This document shows, piece by piece, positions 15,102 through 23,868 of a DNA stretch of 64,000 nucleotides (position 1 is the first letter of the stretch; each line of letters begins with the position of its first letter). The translations under genes were made by a program, and so were the position numbers. The DNA comes from a virus, in IMG/VR virus record IMGVR_UViG_3300042934_000631, positions 1 to 64,000 of that record, one strand, 5' to 3'. The notes beneath the pieces were generated by a model. It made no database searches, was not told the origin of the DNA, and saw only the letters and a list, made by a program, of their open reading frames with translations.

Positions 15102-15149
15102 AAAAAGTTATCCTATTTTGCTACGCTAGTCACACGATCCTGCTACGGG
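15102..15149. repeat. Dispersed repeat block, copy 2
   Basis: Matches the block at 14591 (AAAAAGTTATC, TATTTTGCTACGC, CGATCCTGCTAC). Here it is non-coding and lies 25 bases before a gene start, which suggests an operator or leader function. Confidence 0.6.
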
Positions 15150-15173
15150 TCGAAAATCGGAGGAGGCTGCGCA

Positions 15174-15569
15174 ATGAAAACGCATGAAATGATTCGAGAT
15201 ATTCGCGAAGGGGAAACGTATGAAATCGCTTCGGGCGAATTTGCCGGTAGTGGAGTCGCGCTACAAGAATTCGGAGAGTTCGCGTCAAAAGTCCTCGTTT
15301 GGACGGAGAAGGACGGTCTAGCATCGGATGATGCGCGGTTTACTGTTAACGAAGGAACGCTCGCTTATGAATGGCGCAAACGCACGCCAGCCGTCACGGT
15401 CGACTTCGCTAAAGCATTCGCCGCGTACGAAAGAGGGGCGCGGATTACGTCGCAGGTTACGAACGAAACCGTATCGAAAACATTCTACGGAAATTCAGCT
15501 CCGTTTACAGCCGATGAAATCCGCGGCCAATGGATCGTAGAAGGCGACGGTGAATACTGGTGGGAATAA
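15174..15569 (+). CDS. Hypothetical early protein
   Basis: 131 residues behind CGGAGGAGG. The C-terminal half (VDFAKAFAAYERGARI, FTADEIRGQWIVEGD) resembles a short domain seen at the end of many Gram-positive phage early proteins of unknown function. No catalytic motif seen. Confidence 0.65.
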   Translation: MKTHEMIRDIREGETYEIASGEFAGSGVALQEFGEFASKVLVWTEKDGLASDDARFTVNEGTLAYEWRKRTPAVTVDFAKAFAAYERGARITSQVTNETVSKTFYGNSAPFTADEIRGQWIVEGDGEYWWE

Positions 15570-15589
15570 ATAGCGGAGGTGCACGTAAT

Positions 15590-15964
15590 ATGACGAAGAA
15601 TAACGAAGCGAAGCAGACGCAGTCAATCGAACTAACGCCCGACTTCCGCCTGACAACGGACGGCGACCGCAACTTTATCCTGGAGCGCCGCCACACGGTC
15701 GACCCAACGAAGGCGCCCGGCTTTGAGCGGCGGAATGCGGAGGCACTGGAGGCTACTGGCGCCGGCCTGTCGACGGAGAAACGCGATGATTGGCGCGAGG
15801 ACGGTTATTACGGATTTACCGTGCAGGGACTCAGCGCAGCATTATCGACGGTGGCGGTGCGGTCGGCGTGGGGGAGAGCGAGTCACTTATCGGAGTATAT
15901 TGAAGCGGTCGCGGAAGAAAGACGGCGGCTGACGGAATTAATAGACGTAGAACACACGTTCTAA
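15590..15964 (+). CDS. Hypothetical early protein
   Basis: 124 residues from the ATG behind CGGAGGTG. Hydrophilic and charged, with no recognised domain. It is collinear with neighbouring early genes. Confidence 0.6.
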   Translation: MTKNNEAKQTQSIELTPDFRLTTDGDRNFILERRHTVDPTKAPGFERRNAEALEATGAGLSTEKRDDWREDGYYGFTVQGLSAALSTVAVRSAWGRASHLSEYIEAVAEERRRLTELIDVEHTF

Positions 15965-16007
15965 GTTAATTAGGCTATGTTAATATAAACGTGAGGGAGC
16001 GACAGAT

Positions 16008-16385
16008 ATGACGAAAGTTACAATTCCGGCCGAAATCGCGGACGCAATCGAATACCTGCGCAAAGACTGCCACGTTTGGGATGACGCAATCATCCTTAAC
16101 TGTTTTGACGGCGGTTATTATAGAACGACGTGCTGCATCCGCCAGTTGCTCGGCAAGTATGCGCTGCAGAATCCGGCAGTATTGGCGAGCGCGATCGTTA
16201 ACGGGTACGAGCGTGAGATGACGGACGAGGAACGGGCGCACGCGAAAGTCCGTGAGAAATACGATTATTATCGCGGGGATATGACGTATGGAGAGGCGTT
16301 CTGTGACGGTATGAAATTCGTGCTTAATTCGCTGAATGTAAAAATCGCGGGAGTGAACGTGGGATTTACGGTAGCTCGCACATAA
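16008..16385 (+). CDS. DUF1642-like phage protein
   Basis: 125 residues. AIEYLRKD near the start and LASAIVNGYEREMTDEE follow the pattern of DUF1642 proteins, which occur only in Gram-positive phage early regions. Function unknown. GTGAGGGAG precedes the ATG. Confidence 0.55.
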   Translation: MTKVTIPAEIADAIEYLRKDCHVWDDAIILNCFDGGYYRTTCCIRQLLGKYALQNPAVLASAIVNGYEREMTDEERAHAKVREKYDYYRGDMTYGEAFCDGMKFVLNSLNVKIAGVNVGFTVART

Positions 16386-16409
16386 CTATATACGAGTGGA
16401 GGATTGCGG

Positions 16410-16952
16410 ATGGAAAAACGAAACTTAACCGCTGACCTGGCGATATGCGAGGCGGCGACGGCGGGACCGTGGTTTAAAACGGACGGCATTCATGCTCTAT
16501 ACGTATCAACAGACGCTTGTATGGATGTTATCGCAGAATGCGAAGTTACACGCGACGCTACTTTCATCGCGGAAGCACGCACCGGATGGCCTCACGCGAT
16601 TCAGCGGGCGATGGCGGCGGAGAAGGAAGTCGAGCGGTTGCGTGCATTGATTCGCGATGCTGTCGACGAACATAAACGTATATCGGGAAGGGTTGATGCG
16701 CCCGCCAAGGATGCGGAAATCGTTAAGCAAACGGTGTCGACAGAAACTACTGAGACGATCAACGGCTTTACGTATATCACCGTACATGAACACGACATAG
16801 AGTCCACAACGGTATGCTCCGGATGCAAAGAGCCGCTCAATTTTATAAAGGCGTATACGCAGCGTGAAGTTATCGATGAGCGAACGTTTAAATTCTATTC
16901 CGTTCATAAATATTGTCGCGCGTTGGAGGTGCCCGCTAATGCCGAAAATTAA
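16410..16952 (+). CDS. Ead/Ea22-like early protein with a zinc knuckle
   Basis: 180 residues. The start (ADLAICEAATAGPWFKTDG, then IAEARTGWPHAIQRA) matches the ead/Ea22 style of phage proteins. A helical middle is followed by a C-terminal part with CSGC and a later HKYC that could bind zinc. Role unknown. GTGGAGG precedes the ATG. Confidence 0.6.
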   Translation: MEKRNLTADLAICEAATAGPWFKTDGIHALYVSTDACMDVIAECEVTRDATFIAEARTGWPHAIQRAMAAEKEVERLRALIRDAVDEHKRISGRVDAPAKDAEIVKQTVSTETTETINGFTYITVHEHDIESTTVCSGCKEPLNFIKAYTQREVIDERTFKFYSVHKYCRALEVPANAEN

Positions 16953-17325
16953 CACCGCCGACTGGCGAAATCTCCCCGCCAATCAATGGAACGCGCGGAC
17001 GGTACAGACGATGTGCATCGATCGCAACCGCGAACTCTACGGCGTCGAGCAATACGTCCCGTATCGCAATTGGACCGCTGAGCAGGCGATTATCAAACGT
17101 AATTTAACGCAATATGGCGCAGAAGTTCTACGCGTAGTATTCGACGAGGCATTTCGCGAGTACCGTCCGACGAGGGACTATCCGCAGTTGACGGCAGGCT
17201 TCGTATTGTCGTACGTGGCGAGCCGGATATTGCCGAGGGTGATTGCGGAGAGGGAATCGCGAGAACGGCGAGTGGTGGCGGAAGAGTGCGGACAGGGGGC
17301 GGCCGAGGTGACTGCGTGGCTATAA
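16939..17325 (+). CDS. Hypothetical early protein
   Basis: 128 residues; the ATG at 16939 lies 12 bases before the previous stop behind GGAGGT. The helical C-terminal part (ILPRVIAERESRERRVV) is basic and acidic in turn. It could be a replication accessory factor given its place ahead of the helicase loader, but no motif proves this. Confidence 0.55.
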   Translation: MPKINTADWRNLPANQWNARTVQTMCIDRNRELYGVEQYVPYRNWTAEQAIIKRNLTQYGAEVLRVVFDEAFREYRPTRDYPQLTAGFVLSYVASRILPRVIAERESRERRVVAEECGQGAAEVTAWL

Positions 17326-17477
17326 AAACGCCAAATATCCGCAAATTAGTCCGAATTCGTCCGTTTTTATAAAATTTTCCCTCGATAGGAGACGAACTTT
17401 CATTTTCGCCGATTTACGTGATATTACTCGTTTGATGAAAACGTAATCCTCATGTTAAATTTTGGAGGTGGCCGCCA

Positions 17478-17657
17478 ATGTTCGATAAGCTACTCGGAAT
17501 TACCGCGCCCGACCGTATGTCCGAAGCGTTCATGTGGCGCTTTGCCGAAGCACATCCGTATCTTCATACGCTAATTGAAGTAACGAATCAGCCGTACTTC
17601 CTTGTCGCGATCGTGTTCGTCGGCTATCACGTTATCCGGCGGATGGTTCGTCGCTAA
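17478..17657 (+). CDS. Small single-span membrane protein
   Basis: 59 residues behind TTGGAGGTGG, with one hydrophobic segment (PYFLVAIVFVGYHVI) and a basic end RRMVRR. The layout is that of an Nin/Cout one-span protein. It stands alone between two small gaps. Function unknown. Confidence 0.6.
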   Translation: MFDKLLGITAPDRMSEAFMWRFAEAHPYLHTLIEVTNQPYFLVAIVFVGYHVIRRMVRR

Positions 17658-17758
17658 CATAAAATTATCGCGAAGTCAATACGCAGTTTCATCGTATAAG
17701 TGTGTATTGATGATTGCGCAAGTTGCTGTTACATTGAAATTAAGGCGGTGATCAAACG

Positions 17759-18568
17759 TTGTCACATGTAGCAAAAAGCGCTACTCATGCGCTAAAATGT
17801 ATTCTACGCGAACCATGCACGTACGCCAATACGGAGTCATGTAACGCGCTATGCGGTCCATTCGTCGCCATGCACGGTCACTCCGGAAAGGGAGGACGCG
17901 TGTACAATGCGGGCCTTCCCGCTGAGTATCATATGTTAACGCTTAAGACCGCACCCTCCGCAGCGTCCATCGTTCGTATAGGCAGCGATGAGATGGCGCT
18001 CGGCTCCTTTATCGGTCAATATGCGGCCACATTTACGCGACAATTTGACGGTGAAGACGGAGCGCAGCGACGGATTAAATCGTTGTATCTATATTCCGAA
18101 TCGCCTGGCACCGGTAAGACGACGACGGCAGCCGCTCTACTGAACGAATACCTCACCGTTCACTATATCGGATCACTCAAGCGTAATAGGCAGGCGCTTG
18201 ATCGACCGGCATATTTTCTCGATGCGAATGCATTCCAGACCGAATTTGTAACGTTCAACAGACCGCGTGTTCCCGAAGAAACGGCGGCTCCGGCGGCTGC
18301 ACGGTATTACAAATCGTTAGATATCGCGCAGAGTGTTCCGTTCCTTGTCATGGATGACGTAGGCGTCCGCGAGGCTAGTGACGCTTTCAGAACGGACTTA
18401 CACGCAATCATTAACGCAAGGGTAACGAATGGGCTACCGACAGTTTATACGTCGAATCTACCGATGGCGGAGCTTATGCGGACGTATGATGCGCGACTCG
18501 CTGATCGCATAAGGGACATGTGCGTGGAGATATCGTTCCAGGGCGGAAGTAATCGCGGGATGAGGTAA
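17759..18568 (+). CDS. DnaC/DnaI-like helicase loader ATPase
   Basis: 269 residues from a TTG behind AAGGCGGTG. Walker A is SPGTGKTTTA at about 118 and Walker B FLVMDDVGV at about 199; sensor-1 YTSNLPM follows. The N-terminal region has several cysteines (Cys14, Cys20, Cys28, Cys32) that may hold zinc as in DnaI. It lies two genes from a DnaB-like helicase, as usual for loaders. Confidence 0.8.
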   Translation: MSHVAKSATHALKCILREPCTYANTESCNALCGPFVAMHGHSGKGGRVYNAGLPAEYHMLTLKTAPSAASIVRIGSDEMALGSFIGQYAATFTRQFDGEDGAQRRIKSLYLYSESPGTGKTTTAAALLNEYLTVHYIGSLKRNRQALDRPAYFLDANAFQTEFVTFNRPRVPEETAAPAAARYYKSLDIAQSVPFLVMDDVGVREASDAFRTDLHAIINARVTNGLPTVYTSNLPMAELMRTYDARLADRIRDMCVEISFQGGSNRGMR

Positions 18569-18886
18569 AGTCGATACGTGTCGAATCCGCTAAAGATTTG
18601 CTAAATTGCGCCCGGAATACAAACATGTGCGCTAGAATATCCGTAAATGTAAGAGAGCGGAAGGTAGCGCGAGATCGTATGTTCGCGATTCCACATAATT
18701 CATCTCAAATTAAACAAACTATTTCCGACTAGACTAAACTAAAAAGACAAAAAGGTATATGATCGACACGATGTTACAGTTGTCAAGGACATACTGGTAG
18801 ACCCGCGTTGCCACATTGAAATCGCCAAATTTGGCCGGAAACGGCATTTTACGAACGAATACAGACCGCATATAATCGGAGGTGTA
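18569..18886. other. Non-coding gap before the helicase gene
   Basis: No gene, tRNA or terminator recognised. The only clear signal is the GGAGGTG site of the following gene at its right end. Confidence 0.5.
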
Positions 18887-20248
18887 ATGAACGCAATGGC
18901 TAATTACGCAGAACAATTGATTTCGAAGATATGCGATGATAATGACGTAGGTGCAATTACGCGATACTCAATAACGGAGTCAGATTTCGCCACGGAAACG
19001 GAGCGCCGAGCGTTTTGTTTCGTACTTCAACACAGTGACGCCAATAAGGGACAAGCGCCATCCTACGCGACACTGGTCGGAGAAATCGACGGATTTACGT
19101 ACATTCCGGCAGTGACCGACTCGTATGAATTCCTCGCAAAACGGCTTAAAGACGCGGCTGGCCGGCGTCAATTTGCGGAATGGTTTGAATCCGGTCAAAT
19201 TACGGCCAACTTTAGCGAAATGACCGCCGAGGAGTTCGGAAGGTACTTGCGCGAAGAATCAGATCGTATTATGATGGGAACATCGGTTCGCGTGTTGAAT
19301 TTCAAAACATTCGATACGCTCCGCCACGAGTTCCGCACCGAGTACGAAAAACGTAAAGATGGCCGCTCGTTCAAACTGTGGAAGACGCCGTTTCCTTCGC
19401 TAAACGACGAAATCGGCGGCCTCTATTCCGGTGACATCTACGGCGTCATGGCGGAATCCGGACGCGGCAAATCGTATCTGATCGCGTGCTTAGTTGACGA
19501 GTTGCTCCGCCAAGGCGCGAAGGTTCTCGTCAAGTCATACGAGCTCAAAGCGTATCTGTGGTTATCGCGGTTACTTTCTATTATAACGGCGCGAGAAGGA
19601 GCGCTCGATCACGCTGAGATAGCGCAGAAAGTCGGCATTCCGAATAAGGCGATACTTAGCGGCCAACTTGACGGTGAGATAGAAGAATATTTTCTGCGCA
19701 TGGTTGATGCGCTTAACGAATACTATCCAGGCGAATTGTTCCTACAGGCGAAGGGTGATCGTGATTTAACGCGAACACTGGCGGATTTGGACCGCGAGCT
19801 GCAACAGCATCCGGAGATTGACGCCGTAGTCATCGATCCATTCTACGGCCTCTCGGATGTATACGGAACGAACGCAAACAGGACAACCGGCGGATCTGCG
19901 GAACAGGCTGCGCGTAAGTTTGAGCAGATTATCGGAGCGAACGACGTGGTAGGCATCTTCGCGATACAAGCAGATTCGCGCAAAGGGAAGGACGCAGATG
20001 AGGACGGACGTAGAGAAATAAGCTTACCAGATCGGAGCCGCGTAAAAACTACCGCAGCAGTACTCGAAATCGCGACGAATCTATTCGCGTTCGATGCCGT
20101 CGATGGTAACGGGCGGATAGGCGTGGAGAAGGGGCGGAATGGCGGCGAGGGGTTTACGATCGACTTGCTTGCGCTGATGGATTACGGCGTGCTTCGGGAG
20201 CTTCCGAAGGGTGCGGAGGCGGCTGCGCAGTTTGCGAGTAATTTTTGA
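18887..20248 (+). CDS. Replicative DNA helicase, DnaB-like
   Basis: 453 residues. An N-terminal DnaB-type helical domain (about 1-110) is followed by a RecA-like helicase domain with Walker A MAESGRGKSYL at about 190 and Walker B DAVVIDPFYGLSDV at about 312. The later IFAIQADSRKGK stretch matches DnaB motif H4. It unwinds the replication fork with primase. Start chosen at the ATG behind CGGAGGTG. Confidence 0.85.
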   Translation: MNAMANYAEQLISKICDDNDVGAITRYSITESDFATETERRAFCFVLQHSDANKGQAPSYATLVGEIDGFTYIPAVTDSYEFLAKRLKDAAGRRQFAEWFESGQITANFSEMTAEEFGRYLREESDRIMMGTSVRVLNFKTFDTLRHEFRTEYEKRKDGRSFKLWKTPFPSLNDEIGGLYSGDIYGVMAESGRGKSYLIACLVDELLRQGAKVLVKSYELKAYLWLSRLLSIITAREGALDHAEIAQKVGIPNKAILSGQLDGEIEEYFLRMVDALNEYYPGELFLQAKGDRDLTRTLADLDRELQQHPEIDAVVIDPFYGLSDVYGTNANRTTGGSAEQAARKFEQIIGANDVVGIFAIQADSRKGKDADEDGRREISLPDRSRVKTTAAVLEIATNLFAFDAVDGNGRIGVEKGRNGGEGFTIDLLALMDYGVLRELPKGAEAAAQFASNF

Positions 20249-20371
20249 ATATTAATACACAACGTAAAAATATTATTATTCATAACGTAAAAACGTTATT
20301 TACAATCTATATAATTGGTGGTAGTATTTTCATATAAGAATATTGACGCCAATTTGGAGGTAGATTTTTGA

Positions 20372-20713
20372 ATGAGTGAGAAAAATAGTACAAAATCTTA
20401 TATTCGCGCACTCGTAAAGGTGTCGGCGAATTCTAGTCAGCCACAAGATAAATTTACTATTTCACTTGATTATGCTGACGGGAGGTTACTGGAGGCGTTC
20501 GCGAAGATATTCGGATTGAAAAAGACTGTGTTTGCACGTGAACTACTTAATACTGCGCTTAAAGATGTCAATGACGAAGTGATACCTGGGCTAAGCACTT
20601 CTTCAGTAAATTTCTATGACTTCATAAACAGTACCGAGCCAATGGAAAAATTTAACCCAGAGGATTATTTTGAGATAACTAGCGAGGGAGTAAAGCCTAA
20701 AGAGGATATATGA
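20372..20713 (+). CDS. RHH-like hypothetical protein, AT-rich
   Basis: 113 residues. DKFTISLDYADGRLLEAFAKIFGLKKTVFARELLNTAL fits a ribbon-helix-helix pattern in its middle; the C-terminal 40 residues are acidic. It is more AT-rich than the flanking helicase and primase genes, and the 120-bp leader holds repeated AACGTAAAAA. It looks like a separately acquired regulator. Confidence 0.55.
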   Translation: MSEKNSTKSYIRALVKVSANSSQPQDKFTISLDYADGRLLEAFAKIFGLKKTVFARELLNTALKDVNDEVIPGLSTSSVNFYDFINSTEPMEKFNPEDYFEITSEGVKPKEDI

Positions 20714-20736
20714 TATTGATTAGGGAGTGACCGCCA

Positions 20737-21723
20737 TTGACCGCCACACTAACGCTTAACGGACGCCGCGTCCCCGTCGACATCGAACGCGAGCTCCGCG
20801 AATATGAATGGAATCGCGCGGTATGGCACGCCGATAAGTTGCAGGCGGTAAGCCCGTTCCGATACGATAAGAGCCCGTCATTCTACGTTTATCTGACGGA
20901 CACGCTAACGGCACGTGCCGGCGATTGGGGCGATAGTGGCGGTGAGGGCGATTATGCGCGTGGCGGCTTCGTTAAGCTGCTCGCATTCCTCCGAAATGAG
21001 GACGAAGAGAGTACCCGCGAGTATTTGCTGGCGGAGTACAGCGCCGATTCCACGATCGTGAACGAAAATTACACGTTAGAGGTGCCGGAGCTCGCTATCG
21101 CCGAACGTCGCCGACCGCTGGACAAGCGGATTTTGTCCGAATATGCGTGGCGCCATCCGTACCTGGAATCGCGCGGCATACCGGAAGATATCCAGCGCCT
21201 GTATGGCGTGGGCTACGATAGGCGCAGAAAAGCGATCGCGCTGCCGTGGTTTTCGACAAATGGCGACCTTCAAAACGTCAAATATAGGCGCATAGACACG
21301 AAAATGTTCTGGTACGCACCGAACGCTCGTCCTATCCGCGAATTAATATATGGCATACACATCGCCTATGAACGAAAGATCAAACGGGCGGCCATCGTAG
21401 AGGCGGAAGTTGACGCGCAGACAATTGCGGCTGCGGGCACGTTCGCAATCGCAACCGGCGGCAGCGCCTTTAATACGGTAAAGCGCGATATCATTCTGCG
21501 GTCGCCGATCGAGGAGCTCGTTATCATGGCGGACCATGACGCGGCAGGCCAGAAGTTGAAGCGTCAGATTATCGAATCATTCCGCGGCAAAATCACCGTC
21601 AAGGTGGCGGGCTTTCCGAAGCGTTGGAAGGATCCGAACGAGATGGCGGGGGCAGCCGGCTTGCAAGCGGTGGCTGAGCGAATCAAATACGCGCGGGAAG
21701 TCCGCACGAAAATAAAATTATAA
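20737..21723 (+). CDS. DNA primase (Toprim), zinc ligands lost
   Basis: 328 residues from a TTG behind GGGAGTGA. The N-terminal 90 residues follow a CHC2-type primase (SPFRYDKSPSFYVYL in place of CPFHxEKTPSF) but have no Cys/His ligands. The Toprim domain is intact: Glu in IVEAEVDAQTIAA (about 224) and DxD in VIMADHDAAGQ (about 268). Primase lays down RNA primers at the fork with the DnaB-like helicase upstream. Confidence 0.8.
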   Translation: MTATLTLNGRRVPVDIERELREYEWNRAVWHADKLQAVSPFRYDKSPSFYVYLTDTLTARAGDWGDSGGEGDYARGGFVKLLAFLRNEDEESTREYLLAEYSADSTIVNENYTLEVPELAIAERRRPLDKRILSEYAWRHPYLESRGIPEDIQRLYGVGYDRRRKAIALPWFSTNGDLQNVKYRRIDTKMFWYAPNARPIRELIYGIHIAYERKIKRAAIVEAEVDAQTIAAAGTFAIATGGSAFNTVKRDIILRSPIEELVIMADHDAAGQKLKRQIIESFRGKITVKVAGFPKRWKDPNEMAGAAGLQAVAERIKYAREVRTKIKL

Positions 21724-21741
21724 AATGGCGGTGTATATGCG

Positions 21742-22404
21742 ATGTTGAACTCGTTCCTTAACGTGTTCTTCGGCACCTTAGACTCACTAGCGACTTTCGT
21801 ACTTATTTATAAAATTTTCCGTTGGCCGTTCTGGCGCGATTTCAACAAGCTGCTCATTCTCGCCGTCATCATCGCACTCGTCTCATTTGCGGACAGGACC
21901 GTGCTTGGACTAGCGGAATTCGATACCGCCATCCAATTCGTTCTGTATGTATTATTCCTGCGTTACATAATAAAAGTCGGATTCTGCGACGCTGCGCTGC
22001 TATCCGCGATTGGCTACAATAGTTTCTTACTTATTCAACTCATCGTTTATCCGGCGCTGCTTGCGTCAGGCATCGTAAGCACAAGTGACGCCGAAGTGGC
22101 GAGCGGTTTCGGAACATTCATCATCCAGGCATCGACTGAAATATCGTGCTTTATCGTTGCGGCATTGTTGTACGTGTTCCGTCTCGGATTTGCACACGTT
22201 GACTTACCGCCACATGATGCTTACGCAATCCAGAGCTGCACGAAACTCGACTGGATCGCTAACGTAATCGGTGCGATAGCGGTCATGTCGTTCACGTACT
22301 GGCTATTAAATCACGTAAGTAATATCACGTTAATGATTCCAGTACTCGCAGTCACACTGGCGTTCCTTCTATATTTATCGCGAAGAAAGGACTACGGAAG
22401 ATGA
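21742..22404 (+). CDS. AgrC-like membrane sensor without kinase domain
   Basis: 220 residues with six to seven predicted membrane segments and then only ARRKDYGR-like basic residues before the stop. AgrC receptors have this membrane sensor followed by a histidine kinase of about 200 residues; the kinase is absent here. The gene overlaps agrB by ATGA and shares its operon. By analogy with HdrM/BrsM, which hold a LytTR protein at the membrane, it could control the LytTR gene downstream directly. This is inference from layout. Confidence 0.6.
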   Translation: MLNSFLNVFFGTLDSLATFVLIYKIFRWPFWRDFNKLLILAVIIALVSFADRTVLGLAEFDTAIQFVLYVLFLRYIIKVGFCDAALLSAIGYNSFLLIQLIVYPALLASGIVSTSDAEVASGFGTFIIQASTEISCFIVAALLYVFRLGFAHVDLPPHDAYAIQSCTKLDWIANVIGAIAVMSFTYWLLNHVSNITLMIPVLAVTLAFLLYLSRRKDYGR

Positions 22405-22931
22405 CGTTAACATTATCTCGAAAGTTCGCGGATTTCACGCTTAAGCACAATCCGCATGAGACGCGCAGTTACGAATCGCTCGTCTATCAATTTGCAGTTA
22501 TGGTAAACTTCTTGTCCATAATTACGTTAACACTTTTGATCGGATTGATCAATGGGCACTTAGGCGCAACTTTAACCGCGGGCGCTGCGTTTATGTCGTT
22601 AAGGGTGGTATCCGGCGGCTTCCACTTTAAATCGTTAGACCTATGCGCAGTCGTAACGGCAGCCCTATACGGAGTCATCCCGCTAATACCGTTAGAATCC
22701 GCTTACATAACGTGGATTAACGCGATCAGCCTCGTTTTAGTCGCGGCTCTCGCACCGACTAACTTGCGGAATACGTTATGGACGAGCACGACTCGCGCAA
22801 AGATAGCGTTCAAAGCTGCGGCTATGTGCGTAGTATTAATCGGATGGGCATTCGGTTCAGAAATCGTTGCGCTGGCGTTCCTGGCGCAGGCATTACTATT
22901 GATTCCACGAAGGGAGGTGGCCATTCGATGA
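22401..22931 (+). CDS. agrB: AgrB-like peptide-processing membrane endopeptidase
   Basis: 176 residues, with four to six membrane segments. The AgrB catalytic pair is present with correct spacing: His75 in GGFHFKS and Cys82 in DLCAV, seven apart as in Staphylococcus. AgrB removes the C-terminal tail of AgrD and joins the ring. ATGA overlap with agrC-like and a further overlap with agrD show one operon. Confidence 0.85.
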   Translation: MTLTLSRKFADFTLKHNPHETRSYESLVYQFAVMVNFLSIITLTLLIGLINGHLGATLTAGAAFMSLRVVSGGFHFKSLDLCAVVTAALYGVIPLIPLESAYITWINAISLVLVAALAPTNLRNTLWTSTTRAKIAFKAAAMCVVLIGWAFGSEIVALAFLAQALLLIPRREVAIR

Positions 22932-23047
22932 AAAACGTTGCTAAGTTTATGTCCGCTGTATCATTCGGCGTCGCATTTGTATTCTACGTTACCTTAAAGG
23001 GCGGTATCGGCGAAATCAGCGCACCAAAAGACTTCTTTAAAAAGTGA
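22928..23047 (+). CDS. agrD: AgrD-like signal peptide precursor, copy 2 (agr operon)
   Basis: 39 residues; the start overlaps the agrB stop behind GGGAGGTGG. It has a hydrophobic amphipathic helix (residues 3-23), core KGGIGEI and tail SAPKDFFKK. The core is identical to the two other copies although the rest differs by many residues. No Cys is present in the peptide; a Thr lies two residues before the core Lys. AgrB is the presumed processing enzyme. Confidence 0.75.
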   Translation: MKNVAKFMSAVSFGVAFVFYVTLKGGIGEISAPKDFFKK

Positions 23048-23057
23048 GATCAACGCT

Positions 23058-23447
23058 ATGATGAGTAAATTATCCTGCAGTGTTATTATAGACGGCAAGG
23101 TTGTTAAGGCGCACGAGATGGTTCCGTTAGCCAACGTTATTATAATAGATACGATCGAGCTATCAAGGAATGATCGTAGAATTCGGATAAGAGCGACTGA
23201 CGGGGATTACGTCTTTAATTTGAATGGGGCACTGAACGTGATCGAAGATATGCTGACTGAGCACGGCTTCTGGCGCGCGGACAACAGTAATTTAATCAAC
23301 ATGGCTCACGTAGATAAGGTTGTCGACGCAATGTTCAAACCGGAGGTATTGTTCGTTAATACGGATATTCGCGGTCAAATCGCAGCCATTAAGGTGCGGG
23401 CCTTGAAGAAGCTGTTTCCGGAAATTTCGATAGTAAAGAACGCTTAG
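23058..23447 (+). CDS. LytTR-family DNA-binding regulator
   Basis: 129 residues. The C-terminal 95 residues match LytTR domains, with FWRADNSNLINMAHVDKV in the place of the typical FFRIHKSYIVNLNHI block. There is no receiver domain as in AgrA. LytTR proteins bind pairs of direct repeats upstream of genes. Encoded 10 bases after agrD, it is the likely output of the signalling operon. Confidence 0.8.
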   Translation: MMSKLSCSVIIDGKVVKAHEMVPLANVIIIDTIELSRNDRRIRIRATDGDYVFNLNGALNVIEDMLTEHGFWRADNSNLINMAHVDKVVDAMFKPEVLFVNTDIRGQIAAIKVRALKKLFPEISIVKNA

Positions 23448-23476
23448 CACAAAATATTGGAAATGTCAAGAGTAGT

Positions 23477-23526
23477 GTTTACCCCCAAACACTTGGGTAT
23501 CCAAACGGGTGGAAAACATGGTAAAC
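23477..23526. promoter_or_regulatory. Inverted repeat, possible operator after the LytTR gene
   Basis: GTTTACC and GGTAAAC are complementary arms 36 bases apart. Between them are two further near-copies of ACCCxxxAA/TTGGGT. It lies between convergent genes and has no T-run, so it is not a simple terminator. Confidence 0.4.
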
Positions 23527-23634
23527 TTTAGTAGAAGGTAAAGTAAACGAGCAGCCGGACAAACGTCGATTCCACGATTGTGGAACGATCGCTATGAGGA
23601 ACGGTGTTTAAACCGATACACTCATACGCTGCCC

Positions 23635-23868
23635 TTACTCAGTTTCGACGATTTCCCAGTCGTACAGATCTTCCGCAGTTACGCCGAGAACGTGAGCGAT
23701 CAGAATCGCGTTCTTGAGCGGAATACTCGGACGAACCTCCGTGCAATACGACGAAACTGTAGACGGACTTAATCGCGTGCGGTTGACGATATCCATCTGG
23801 ATTAAGCCGCGCGCATTAAGTAAGTCCGGTATTCGGCAGCGTCCCATAACGATACTCACTCGTTTCAA
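23635..23868 (-). CDS. XRE-family helix-turn-helix regulator
   Basis: 77 residues with HTH (IPDLLNARGLIQMDIVNRTRLSPSTVSSYC) and the family end AHVLGVTAEDLYDWEIV. A TTG at 23868 is preferred because GGAGG lies 9 bases before it; the ATG five codons earlier has no ribosome site. Divergent from the sigma-like gene, so it may control that promoter region. Confidence 0.7.
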   Translation of the reverse strand: MKRVSIVMGRCRIPDLLNARGLIQMDIVNRTRLSPSTVSSYCTEVRPSIPLKNAILIAHVLGVTAEDLYDWEIVETE

